Shown: in pieces, positions 9,188 to 16,629 of the stretch
Layout: each line of letters opens with the position of its first letter
Position numbering within the stretch: the stretch's first letter is position 1
Assembly: GCA_946480245.1 (NCBI GenBank)
Contig: CAMLIZ010000049.1
Span: 1 to 28,965 of the forward strand
Length of the DNA stretch: 28,965 bases
Source: an uncultured Pseudomonadota bacterium
GTDB taxonomy: Bacteria > Pseudomonadota > Gammaproteobacteria > Burkholderiales > Burkholderiaceae
Direction: 5' to 3'
Program-made: the position numbers and the translations under genes
Notes under the pieces: model-generated
Seen by the model: the letters and a program-made list of their open reading frames with translations, nothing else
Database searches by the model: none
Told to the model about the DNA's origin: nothing

Positions 9188-9706
9188 ATGAGCACCCCCA
9201 TGAGTGACGAGGCGCGTGCACTGCATGCGCGCCTGGTGCGCAACCACACCACCGCGCCGCGCCAACGCGAGCAGCGCGAGCCGCTGTACGACACCTCCTG
9301 CGCCCGCCTGGCGCCCGGCACCGCTGCGCGCAAGCTGGGCGCCAGCATCGACACGCTGGCGCCCGGCAAGCGCGGCTGCCCCTATCACTTCCACCATGCG
9401 GAGGAGGAGATGTTCATCGTGCTGCAGGGCGAAGGCAGCCTGCGCGTGGCCGGCCAGATGTTGCCGCTGGTGGCCGGCGACGTGGTGTTCATTCCGCCCG
9501 GGCCCGAGTACCCGCACCAGATCATCAATACGTCCGACGCGCCGCTGACCTACCTGTCGATCAGCAACAACGAGCCGCTGGAGATCTGCGAATACCCCGA
9601 CTCCGGCAAGCTCGGCGTCTTTGCCGATGGCCGTGACGGCGCAGCGCCGGTGCGCCGGCTGCATCGCGCCGACAGCCAGCTCGACTACTGGGACGGCGAG
9701 CCCTGA
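9188..9706 (+). CDS. Cupin-domain protein, intact metal-binding motif
   Basis: This 172-aa single-domain cupin has a complete motif 1 (YHFHHAEEEMFIVLQGEG, supplying the His-x-His and Glu metal ligands) and motif 2 (PPGPEYPHQIINTSD, supplying the third His). The C-terminal tail ends in DYWDGEP, a pattern I have seen in uncharacterised cupins. It is likely a metal-dependent small-molecule enzyme or binding protein, but the substrate cannot be read from the sequence. The ATG at 9188 follows GGGAG at about 10 bp; a second in-frame ATG lies four codons later. It diverges from recQ and precedes ssb by 117 bp. Confidence 0.88.
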   Translation: MSTPMSDEARALHARLVRNHTTAPRQREQREPLYDTSCARLAPGTAARKLGASIDTLAPGKRGCPYHFHHAEEEMFIVLQGEGSLRVAGQMLPLVAGDVVFIPPGPEYPHQIINTSDAPLTYLSISNNEPLEICEYPDSGKLGVFADGRDGAAPVRRLHRADSQLDYWDGEP

Positions 9707-9823
9707 CCCTCGAACTCCCGGGTCGCTCCTAGGGAGGGCTGTGGGTTTGGGCGGTGCGGTAAGCTGTCGGCCCGGCGCCGGCTGCGCGCCCGAATCGTCC
9801 ACCTCCTGCCTCGAAAGCACGCC

Positions 9824-10333
9824 ATGGCCTCGGTCAACAAAGTCATCATCATCGGCAACCTGGGTCGTGACCCCGAGGTGCGCTACACCCCCAGCGGCGC
9901 GGCCGTGTGCAACCTGCGCGTGGCCACCACCCGCAACTGGAAGAGCAAGGAAAGCGGCGAGCGCGTGGAGGAGACCGAATGGCACTCGGTGGTGCTGTAC
10001 GACCGCCTGGCCGAGATCGCCGGCGAGTACCTCAAGAAGGGCCGCCCGGTGTACATCGAGGGCCGCCTGAAGACCCGCAAGTGGCAGGACAAGGACGGCA
10101 ACGACCGCTACACCACCGAGATCGTCACCGAGCAGATGCAGCTGCTGGGCGGCCGTGAAGGCGCCGGCGCGCCGGGCGGTGACGACGGCGGCAGCAGCGG
10201 CTATGGCGACGAAGGCGGCAGCCGCCCCGCGCCGCAGCGCCCCGCTGCCGCCCCGCGCGCCCCTGCGGCGCAACGCCCTGCGCCGAAGTCGAGCACCGGC
10301 TTCGACGACATGGACGACGACATCCCGTTTTAG
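9824..10333 (+). CDS. ssb: Single-stranded DNA-binding protein
   Basis: This 169-aa SSB protects and organises ssDNA and recruits repair enzymes. The N-terminal OB fold (1-112) begins [20 protein letters not shown] and includes [20 protein letters not shown] and [21 protein letters not shown] flexible Gly/Pro/Ala linker (about 113-158) leads to the acidic tip DDMDDDIPF, the conserved docking peptide for partners including RecQ, encoded nearby. The length is typical. It converges on the cytochrome gene with an 11-bp gap. The intergenic region before it contains a weak TAAGCT -10-like element near 9763. Confidence 0.97.
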   Translation: MASVNKVIIIGNLGRDPEVRYTPSGAAVCNLRVATTRNWKSKESGERVEETEWHSVVLYDRLAEIAGEYLKKGRPVYIEGRLKTRKWQDKDGNDRYTTEIVTEQMQLLGGREGAGAPGGDDGGSSGYGDEGGSRPAPQRPAAAPRAPAAQRPAPKSSTGFDDMDDDIPF

Positions 10334-10344
10334 ACCGCTGCGGT

Positions 10345-11247
10345 TCAGCGCTGCCCTGCTTCCAGCGGCGGCAGGCTTTTCAGGTAGAGGTACACCGCCC
10401 GCGCGTCGGTGTCGTTCAGCGCCTGCAGCGATTCGAACGGCATCACGCGGCTCACGGCGCTGCCATCCGGCCGGCGCCCGCTGCGCAGCATCGCGACAAA
10501 CGCATCCGGCCCCGGGTAGCGCGCCAGCGCGCTGCCGGCGCCCGGCGTCAGGTTGGCAGCCGCCGGCCAGTCGGGCGGCGCGCCGGGGATCTTGCTGCCC
10601 GACAGGTGCGGGCCGTGGCAGCCCATACACATGGTGGCCACGTAAGCGCCGTGCTCGGCCGTCAGGCCTTCGGGCACCGGCGGCGCGGGCGGCAGGGTGT
10701 GGTCGATCTTCTCGGCCGCGTCCTGGATCAGGCCGACCGCATACAGCGCCTTCACCGGGGCCGGAACCCGAAACGCGGCCGGCGTGCCGGCCATCGGCGG
10801 CAGCTGCTTCACGTAGGCCACCAGCGCGCCCACGTCCGCATCGGTGAGGCGGCTGTAGTCCTCGCTCGGCATGATGAACAGCGGCTGGCCGCTTGGCTTC
10901 ACGCCGTGGCGCAGCGTGCGCACCCAGTCCACCGGCCGATACGCGGCCACGGCACTGCCCGGCCCCGGGCTGATGTTGGGCGACTTGGCCATCATGCCGC
11001 CCCCGTCGATGAACACCTTGCCCGCGCCGCCGGCGCCGTGGCAGTCGGCGCAGCCGCGCGTGGCGAAGAGGTAGCGGCCGCGTTCGATGCTGGCGCTGTC
11101 GGTGGGCAGCGTCACCGGCGCGACGTCGAGGTCGATGTGCCGCTGCGCCTTGCGCTCGCCGAGGTAGCTGCCCAGCGCCAGGGCTGCGGCGCCGGCCAGG
11201 GCGATGCCGACGGCGCCGGCGATCGTGCGTTGGATCCAGATGTTCAT
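10345..11247 (-). CDS. Membrane-anchored diheme cytochrome c
   Basis: This 300-aa protein has an uncleaved signal-anchor (about 8-29) and two c-type haem domains. CADCH (66-70) has a candidate axial Met in FIMPSEDY, and CMGCH (207-211) has one in RVMPFESL. It should face the periplasm and pass electrons, as the cytochrome subunits of membrane-linked dehydrogenases do. No dehydrogenase partner gene is adjacent. I chose the ATG at 11245-11247 because AAGGAG lies directly upstream; a longer frame has no SD. The gene is immediately downstream of promoter module copy a (11280-11325), which gives a leader of about 25-30 nt. That links it to the two MalT-like regulators to the right. Confidence 0.92.
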   Translation of the reverse strand: MNIWIQRTIAGAVGIALAGAAALALGSYLGERKAQRHIDLDVAPVTLPTDSASIERGRYLFATRGCADCHGAGGAGKVFIDGGGMMAKSPNISPGPGSAVAAYRPVDWVRTLRHGVKPSGQPLFIMPSEDYSRLTDADVGALVAYVKQLPPMAGTPAAFRVPAPVKALYAVGLIQDAAEKIDHTLPPAPPVPEGLTAEHGAYVATMCMGCHGPHLSGSKIPGAPPDWPAAANLTPGAGSALARYPGPDAFVAMLRSGRRPDGSAVSRVMPFESLQALNDTDARAVYLYLKSLPPLEAGQR

Positions 11248-11279
11248 GCGGTGCTCCTTGTGGCGTGCCATGCAGCGGC

Positions 11280-11325
11280 AGTGTGTCGGGCACGGCCTGC
11301 GGGCACATCCGTCGAAGGAGCCATC
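11280..11325 (-). promoter_or_regulatory. Regulon promoter module, copy a (cytochrome c gene)
   Basis: On the minus strand GATGGCTCCTTCGAC (11311-11325) is followed by GGATG, then 21 bp, then ACACT, giving the -10-like CACACT at 11280-11285. It is one of four copies with identical geometry: 15 bp from the first RATGG to the second SGATG, then 21 bp to the last five bases of the -10. The start codon is 33 bp beyond the -10. Confidence 0.75.
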
Positions 11326-11365
11326 GGCTGCGCGCCGACGGGCCAGCGGCGGCAGCGCAACCGGT

Positions 11366-11713
11366 TCAGCGCGCGCGCTCGACCGGCTGCGGTGGCTGCG
11401 TGAACACCCACACCAGCGCCAGCTCGGCGGCGCCGACGTTGGCGATTTCGAACGTGCAGCCGGGCGGGATCAGCAGCGAGCAGGCGCCATGGAAACGCTG
11501 CGGGCCGCCGTCGATCAGCAGCTTGCCGCTGCCGCCGAGCGCCACCACCACCAGTTGCCCGGCGTGGCTCAGCGCTTCGGTGTGCGCGCCCGGGTCGAGC
11601 GTGCGCACCCAGACTTCGAAGGCGGTGATCCCACGGCTGCCGTCGGCGGCCGGAACCCGGGTTTCGCCGCCGTCACGCAGGTGCGGCAGGTGCGCGTGAT
11701 GAACAACATGCAT
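11366..11713 (-). CDS. Small cupin-fold protein with degenerate metal site
   Basis: This 115-aa protein has the cupin beta-barrel pattern: TAFEVWVRTLDPGAHTEALS, then GQLVVVALGGSGKLLIDGG, LLIPPGCTFEIANVG and LALVWVFTQPP. Motif 1 has HTEALSH rather than the usual HxH, and motif 2 (PPGCTFEIANVG) has Phe where the metal-ligand His normally sits, so metal binding is doubtful. It may bind a ligand rather than catalyse a reaction. The start at 11711-11713 is the ATG of MHVVHHAHL, with no strong SD. It is divergent from the first MalT-like regulator, with promoter module copy b between them, and precedes the cytochrome gene on the same strand. Confidence 0.8.
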   Translation of the reverse strand: MHVVHHAHLPHLRDGGETRVPAADGSRGITAFEVWVRTLDPGAHTEALSHAGQLVVVALGGSGKLLIDGGPQRFHGACSLLIPPGCTFEIANVGAAELALVWVFTQPPQPVERAR

Positions 11714-11760
11714 CGGCAAGGCGGCCGGCACAGGCCCGGGCCGCGAGGGAAGAAGCACCG

Positions 11761-11806
11761 AGTCTGTGCGGCACACCGGTGCGGCGCATCGCCCAAAAGA
11801 GCCATT
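11761..11806 (-). promoter_or_regulatory. Regulon promoter module, copy b (small cupin gene)
   Basis: On the minus strand AATGGCTCTTTTGGG (11792-11806) is followed by CGATG, 21 bp and AGACT, with the -10-like CAGACT at 11761-11766. Geometry is identical to the other three copies. It lies in the divergent gap between the small cupin gene (47 bp to its ATG) and the first regulator gene, so it could also influence the regulator. Confidence 0.7.
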
Positions 11807-11845
11807 GCGGGCCCTTGCCTGCCCCCTGCGCAGGCGCACAGGCGG

Positions 11846-11851
11846 CAGAAT
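11846..11851 (+). promoter_or_regulatory. Candidate -10 (CAGAAT) of the first MalT-like regulator gene
   Basis: CAGAAT ends 8 bp before the ATG at 11860 and no SD is present, consistent with a leaderless or near-leaderless mRNA. A clear -35 is not seen. Confidence 0.35.
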
Positions 11852-11859
11852 TCGTGCCC

Positions 11860-14553
11860 ATGCAACCCGCTGGTGTCCTGCCCGTGTTTGCGCTGGCCAA
11901 GATCCAGCCGCCGAGCCCGCGCACCGCGCTGGTCGAGCGCCCTGCCTTGGAAAGCGCGCTCGACGACGCGCTGGCCGCACACCGCCTCACGCTGCTCGTG
12001 GCACCGGCCGGCTACGGCAAGACCGCCGCGCTGGCGCGCCAGATCCGCCGCCTGCCCGCGGGCTGCGCACTGGCCTGGGTGTCGGCCGACGAGGACGACC
12101 AGCTGCAGCGCTTCCTCGCCTGCCTGACCACCGCGCTCGAGCCGCACGACCTGCCGTGGCGCGTGGCGCCCGAGGCGCTGGGCACCTTGGCGCAAGCCGA
12201 GCGCGGCGTGCGCGACGTGGCCTCGGAGATCGTCAACGCGCTGGCGTCGGCGGAGGTGGCACGCGGCCTGATCGTCATCGACGACGCGCACCGCATCACC
12301 GATCCGCAGGTGTTCGAGCTGTTGCAGGCCATGCTGGACCGCCTGCCGGAGCACTGGGGCGTGGTGATCGCAAGCCGGGTCGACCCGCCGCTGGCGCTGG
12401 CGCGCTGGCGCGCGCGCGGCGAGCTGGCGGAGTTTCGCCAGCACGACCTGCGCTTCGACGAGTCGGAGGTGAATCGCCTGCGGGCCGCCAGCGGCGCGGC
12501 GGCCGCTGCGCCCACGGCAAGCGAGCTGCTGGCGCGCACGGAAGGCTGGGCCGCGGGCCTGCGGCTGAGCCTGTCGGCGCGCCAGGGTGCGGCGCGCGGC
12601 GCCAGCGCTCCCGCGCAGCGCCACTTGTTCGACTATCTCGCCAGCGAGGTGCTGGACGACATGCCGGCCGAGCTGCGCCGCTTCCTGCTGCGCTGCTCGG
12701 TGCTGCCCGAGCTCACCGCGGCGCGCTGCGAGCACGTGGCGCGCATCCCGCAGGCGGCGCAACTGCTGGAGGAGGTGGAGCGGCGCGGCCTGTTCGTCGC
12801 CACGCTGGACGCGCAGGAACTCACGCTGCGGCTGCACGACCTGTTCCGCGACTTCCTCGAAGACCGCCTGCAGCGCGACCACCCGCAGGAGCTGCCCTAC
12901 CTGCTGCGCCGCGCCGCGGACGACGAGCCCGACCTGGCGCGCGCGGTCGGCTATCTCACGCGGGCGGGGGCCTGGCCCGAGGCGGCGCAAGCGCTGGTGC
13001 GCGGCGGCCCGGCGCTGCTCGCCGCCGGCGGCGCACCGGCGCTGGAGCAGATGCTCGCGCTGTTTCCGCAGCCGGAGTTCGAGCCGCGGCCGGATCTGCA
13101 ATTCCTGCGCGGCCTCACCACGTTTCCGCACTTCCACTTCGACGCGATGGTGGACGCGATGGGCCGTGCTGCCGACGGCTACGAGCGCGAAGGGCGCGCA
13201 CCCCAGGCTGCACTCGCGCGTGCCTACGCCTGCCTCGGCATGCAAAGCGCCGGCCGGCTCGACGAGGCCGCGCTGATGCTCGCGCAGCTGCTGCAGCAGC
13301 CGCTGGGCGACGAGGCGCGCTCGCTGGTGTGCTTCGGCAATGCGTGGGCGGCCTATGCGCAGATGCGTTCGCACGATGTGGCGCCGATGGTGCAGGCCAT
13401 GCTCGATGCGCTGGAGCGCGTGGAGGACCCGCACGTGTGGGACCGCTGCTTCTTCACCAGCATCCTGAGCGGGCTGCCAGGCCTGACGCCACTGCTCGAG
13501 CGTTTTGCCGTCGGTGCGCTGCGCCGCGCCGGGGACGCGCCGTCGCAGCTGCGCGCCGGCGCGCTGCATGCGCGGGCCTGGATCGCGTTCGCCGGCGGCC
13601 GGCTCGACGAGGCCGCGGCCCATCTCGCGCGCGCCGACGAGGACGTGCGCTGGCTCGGCCGCCCGCGCAGCCTGATGACCGAGAACTGGATGGCGCACAC
13701 GCTGATCGACGCCGTGCGCGGCGACCGCGCCTCCAGCTATGCAGCAGCGGAGGAGAACAAGCGCGACATCGAGCAGCACTCGATGCGCAGCAACCGCCTC
13801 ACGCACGAGTACGAGGAAATCTTCACCTACCTCCGGGCCAGCTGGCTGCTCGGCGACGAGGCCACGCTGCGGCGCCTGGCGGAAGCGCTGATGCGCACCG
13901 TCAACCCTTTCGAATGGCCGGCCGCCGCGGACGACCGCCAGTTCGCGCGCGCGCTCGTGGCCTTGTGCGACGGCCGCCTGGCCGATGCGCGCGAAGGGCT
14001 CGCCGTGCTGGCGCGCCAAGCCGAGCGCTCGTGCTTCTTCCCGGCCATGCAGGCGCGCCTGATGTGGGCCGACGTGGAGCTGCAGCGGGGTGAGCTGGAT
14101 GCTGCCGCGCAGGCGCTGCGCCCGTGGCTCGACGCGGCGCATGCGGGCGACGACGTCGGTGGCGCACTGCTCGCCGGCCGTGCCGCGCTGCAGCGCCTCG
14201 TCGACGCCGCGTGGGGCACGCGACTCAGCGCGGCCGACCTCGGCGTGCTGCAGCGGCTGTGCGCGCAATTGCCGGGCGCGCGCCAAGTGCAGCTGCGCGA
14301 CACGGCGGCAGCGCCGACCGTGGTCGCGCCGGCGCCTGCCGGAGCGCACGACCCGGTGCTGCACCTGCTGAGCGAGCGCGAGCGCGAGGTGCTGGCGCGC
14401 ATCGCCGCCGGCGACAGCAACAAGCTGATCGCACGCGCCTTCGACCTCAGCCCGCACACCGTGAAGCGCCACGTGGCCAACATCCTCGACAAGCTCGGCG
14501 TGACCACGCGCGGGCAGGCCGCGGCGCGCTGGCGGGCGCACGCGAGCGGCTGA
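11860..14553 (+). CDS. MalT/AcoK-type LuxR transcriptional activator (LAL family), paralogue 1
   Basis: This 897-aa STAND-type regulator has Walker A APAGYGKT (48-55) and Walker B LIVIDDAH (137-144). A winged-helix/arm region follows, with QHDLRFDESEVNRL and a helical LHDLFRDFLEDRL. A long TPR-like superhelix (about 370-810) comes next, then a C-terminal LuxR HTH starting LLSEREREVLARIAAGD and containing SPHTVKRHVANILDKLGV. MalT and AcoK activators of this build bind ATP and an inducer, oligomerise and activate promoters with repeated short boxes. The ATG at 11860 matches the paralogue's N-terminus; the open frame extends upstream without homology. The paralogue is at 16630-19338. The adjacent E1 operon, with its own copy of the shared promoter module, is a probable target. 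The inducer is unknown. Confidence 0.93.
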   Translation: MQPAGVLPVFALAKIQPPSPRTALVERPALESALDDALAAHRLTLLVAPAGYGKTAALARQIRRLPAGCALAWVSADEDDQLQRFLACLTTALEPHDLPWRVAPEALGTLAQAERGVRDVASEIVNALASAEVARGLIVIDDAHRITDPQVFELLQAMLDRLPEHWGVVIASRVDPPLALARWRARGELAEFRQHDLRFDESEVNRLRAASGAAAAAPTASELLARTEGWAAGLRLSLSARQGAARGASAPAQRHLFDYLASEVLDDMPAELRRFLLRCSVLPELTAARCEHVARIPQAAQLLEEVERRGLFVATLDAQELTLRLHDLFRDFLEDRLQRDHPQELPYLLRRAADDEPDLARAVGYLTRAGAWPEAAQALVRGGPALLAAGGAPALEQMLALFPQPEFEPRPDLQFLRGLTTFPHFHFDAMVDAMGRAADGYEREGRAPQAALARAYACLGMQSAGRLDEAALMLAQLLQQPLGDEARSLVCFGNAWAAYAQMRSHDVAPMVQAMLDALERVEDPHVWDRCFFTSILSGLPGLTPLLERFAVGALRRAGDAPSQLRAGALHARAWIAFAGGRLDEAAAHLARADEDVRWLGRPRSLMTENWMAHTLIDAVRGDRASSYAAAEENKRDIEQHSMRSNRLTHEYEEIFTYLRASWLLGDEATLRRLAEALMRTVNPFEWPAAADDRQFARALVALCDGRLADAREGLAVLARQAERSCFFPAMQARLMWADVELQRGELDAAAQALRPWLDAAHAGDDVGGALLAGRAALQRLVDAAWGTRLSAADLGVLQRLCAQLPGARQVQLRDTAAAPTVVAPAPAGAHDPVLHLLSEREREVLARIAAGDSNKLIARAFDLSPHTVKRHVANILDKLGVTTRGQAAARWRAHASG
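14375..14502. repeat. 128-bp perfect inverted repeat, copy 1 (HTH of regulator 1)
   Basis: These 128 bases are identical to the reverse complement of 16687-16814 and encode the same HTH segment in both regulators. After two mismatches (14503, 14506) another 16 bases match. Other parts of the two genes, including the Walker A codons, differ clearly at the DNA level. Confidence 0.9.
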
Positions 14554-14563
14554 TCACGCGATC

Positions 14564-14584
14564 GCGGCGGCACTGGCCCGCCGC
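14564..14584. terminator. GC-rich hairpin after regulator 1 gene
   Basis: GCGGCGG (14564-14570) and CCGCCGC (14578-14584) form a 7-bp stem with a 7-nt loop, 10 bp after the regulator stop codon and just before promoter module copy c. No T-tract follows, so intrinsic termination is uncertain. Confidence 0.3.
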
Positions 14585-14593
14585 CAGGCCGGC

Positions 14594-14639
14594 GATGGCT
14601 CCTTCGACCGATGTGCGCGCGGCACGCGCTGCCTACAGT
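14594..14639 (+). promoter_or_regulatory. Regulon promoter module, copy c (E1 alpha/beta operon)
   Basis: GATGGCTCCTTCGAC (14594-14608) is followed by CGATG (14609-14613), 21 bp, and ACAGT (14635-14639), with -10-like TACAGT at 14634-14639. The E1 alpha ATG is 28 bp further on. Geometry and sequence match copies a, b and d. Confidence 0.78.
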
Positions 14640-14667
14640 GCGCCCATCGAATCTGCCGGAGCCCGCG

Positions 14668-15633
14668 ATGCCCGCCCTTGACGACCCCACCTTCCGTGTC
14701 TCGATGCTCGAGACGATGATGCTGATCCGTGCGCACGAGGAGTGCCTCGCCGCGCGCGCCAGCCCCACCGCGCCCGGCACCTGCACGGCGGTCGGCCAGG
14801 AGGCCGCCGCGGTGGGCGTGGTGCGCGCACTCGCCGCCTGCGACCGCATCCTCACCAACCACCGCAGTGCCGGTCACCTGCTGGCGCGCGGCGCCGACCC
14901 GGGTCGCCTGATGGCCGAGGTGATGGGCCGCGCGGACGGCTACTGCAAGGGCAAGAGCGGCTCGCTGCACATCTCGGCGCGCGAGCTCGGCGTGGTGCTC
15001 ACCTCCACCATCGTCGGCGGCGAGCTGTCGCTGGCCACCGGCGTGGCGCTGGCGCAGACCATGGGCCTGCAGGACCGCGGCGGCATCACGGCCGTGTTCT
15101 TCGGCGACGGTGCGGCCTGCGAAGGCATCTTCCACGAGTCGGTGAACCTGGCCGCCACCTGGCAGCTGCCGGTGCTGTTCGTGTGCGAGAACAACCAGTG
15201 GCAGGCCTTCGTGCGGCGCGACGAGACCATGCCGGTGCAGCACATCGCGCAATGGGTGCAGGGCCACGGCATCGCCGCGCGCACCATCGACGGCAACGAC
15301 GTGGAGGCGGTGCACCGCGCCGCCAGCGACGCGGCCGCCGCCATCCGTGCCACCGGCAAGCCCTTCTTCCTGGAGCTCACCACCTACCGCCAGCGCGGCC
15401 ACTTCGAGCCCGACGACCAGGCCTACGTGGACCGCGACGAGCTGGCCGCCTGGAAGCAGCGCGACCCGATCGACAGCTTCACCGAGCGCCTGCTGCAGCA
15501 GGGCGTGCTCACGCCGGGCGAGCTCGCCCACCTGCGCCAGCGCGTGGCCGCCACCGTGGAGGCCGCGCTCGCCTTTGCACTCAACTCGCCGTGGCCCGAC
15601 GCGCGCGAGCTCACCACCGACGTCTACGCCTGA
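14668..15633 (+). CDS. Thiamine-diphosphate dehydrogenase E1 component, alpha subunit (acetoin/2-oxo-acid dehydrogenase family)
   Basis: This 321-aa E1-alpha subunit decarboxylates a 2-oxo acid, or cleaves acetoin, on thiamine diphosphate. The cofactor motif runs from GDGA (146-149) to NN (175-176) in FFGDGAACEGIFHESVN, then LPVLFVCENNQW. GYCKGKSGSLHIS is the equivalent of the conserved KGGSMH loop. I chose the ATG at 14668 because GGAG precedes it by about 8 bp and promoter copy c then gives a short leader. The beta subunit follows after 13 bp. No lipoyl E2 or dihydrolipoyl dehydrogenase gene is in the window. The MalT-like neighbours recall AcoK, which controls acetoin (aco) operons in Klebsiella, but the sequence does not settle the substrate among acetoin, pyruvate and branched-chain oxo acids. 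Confidence 0.9.
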   Translation: MPALDDPTFRVSMLETMMLIRAHEECLAARASPTAPGTCTAVGQEAAAVGVVRALAACDRILTNHRSAGHLLARGADPGRLMAEVMGRADGYCKGKSGSLHISARELGVVLTSTIVGGELSLATGVALAQTMGLQDRGGITAVFFGDGAACEGIFHESVNLAATWQLPVLFVCENNQWQAFVRRDETMPVQHIAQWVQGHGIAARTIDGNDVEAVHRAASDAAAAIRATGKPFFLELTTYRQRGHFEPDDQAYVDRDELAAWKQRDPIDSFTERLLQQGVLTPGELAHLRQRVAATVEAALAFALNSPWPDARELTTDVYA

Positions 15634-15646
15634 CCTGGAGCCCGCC

Positions 15647-16621
15647 ATGCAAAACCTCACCGTTCACGATGCCCTCGAGCAGGCCCTGGCCGAGGAGATG
15701 CGCCGCGACCCGCGCGTGCTGATGTTCGGCGAAGGCGTCGCCACCAAGCGGCGCGCGCTCGTCGACGAATTCGGCCCTGCCCGCGTGCGCAACACGCCGC
15801 TGGCCGAAGGCATCATCGCCGGCACCGCCGCCGGCGCCGCCGCGATGGGCCTGCGCCCGGTGGTGGACCTGCTGTTCGCGCCCTTCCTCACGCTGGCGAT
15901 GGACGGCATCATCAACAGCGCCGGCAAGCTGCGCTACCTGTCCGGCGGCCAGTTCTCGTTTCCGATGGTCGTGCTCACGAAGACCGGCGCCGGCTGGGGC
16001 GTGGGCGCGCAGCACAACCACAACCTGGAAGCGATGTTCGTGCACGCGCCGGGCCTGAAGGTGGTGATGCCGGCCAGCGCCGCCGACTTCAAGGGCCTGA
16101 TGAAGGCTGCGATCCGCGACGACAACCCGGTGCTGTTCTTCATGGACCTGGCGCTCTCGTTTGCCGCCGGCCCGGTGCCCGAGGGCGAGCATGTGGTGCC
16201 GCTCGGCCGCGCATCGGTGCTGCGCGGCGGCAGCGACGTGACGCTGGTGTCCTACGCCAAGACGGTCGGCCACTGCCTGCAGGCGGCCGAGGCGCTGCAG
16301 GCGCAGGGCGTGAGCGCCGAGGTGATCGACCTGCGCACGCTCAAGCCGATCGACCACGCCACCGTGCTCGCCTCGGTGCGCAAGACCGGGCGGCTGGTGG
16401 TGGTGCACGAGGCCGGGCCGATGTGCGGCGTCGGCGCCGAGGTGGCCGCCTTCGTGGCGGAGCAGGCCTTCGACGCCTTGCGCGCACCCGTGCTGCGTGT
16501 CACCGGCCCCGACGCGCCGGCGGCCGCTTCATGGGTGCTGGAGCAGGCCACGGTGCCGCAGCCGGCGGCCATCAGCGCGGCGGCCTTGCGGCTGCTGTCG
16601 CCGGTAGGCGCAATCGCCTGA
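15647..16621 (+). CDS. Thiamine-diphosphate dehydrogenase E1 component, beta subunit
   Basis: This 324-aa partner of the E1-alpha subunit begins with LTVHDALEQALAEEMRRDPR and MFGEGVA. It has the family landmarks NTPLAEGIIAGTAAGAAAMG (with the TPP-activating Glu), PVVDLLFAPFLTLAMDGIIN and a C-terminal transketolase-like domain: DVTLVSYAKTVGHCLQAAEA, EVIDLRTLKPIDHATVLASV, VVVHEAGPMCGVGAEVAAFV. Length is normal. CTGGAG lies upstream of the ATG. With E1 alpha it forms a two-gene operon under promoter module c. It converges on the second regulator gene, leaving only 8 bp. The E2/E3 partners must be encoded elsewhere, or the E1 works alone with another acceptor; the co-regulated cytochrome c is one speculative acceptor. 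Confidence 0.92.
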   Translation: MQNLTVHDALEQALAEEMRRDPRVLMFGEGVATKRRALVDEFGPARVRNTPLAEGIIAGTAAGAAAMGLRPVVDLLFAPFLTLAMDGIINSAGKLRYLSGGQFSFPMVVLTKTGAGWGVGAQHNHNLEAMFVHAPGLKVVMPASAADFKGLMKAAIRDDNPVLFFMDLALSFAAGPVPEGEHVVPLGRASVLRGGSDVTLVSYAKTVGHCLQAAEALQAQGVSAEVIDLRTLKPIDHATVLASVRKTGRLVVVHEAGPMCGVGAEVAAFVAEQAFDALRAPVLRVTGPDAPAAASWVLEQATVPQPAAISAAALRLLSPVGAIA

Positions 16622-16629
16622 GCGCTGCG

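Noticed and set aside
9149..11308. 719-codon minus-strand open frame over cupin, ssb and the cytochrome
   Set aside because: It spans genes on both strands, is Arg/Ala-rich and has no domain; the real genes have SD sequences and conserved motifs.
11569..14541. 990-codon minus-strand open frame opposite regulator 1
   Set aside because: High-GC antisense shadow with repetitive Arg/Gln/His/Ala composition. The plus strand encodes a full LAL protein with Walker and HTH motifs.
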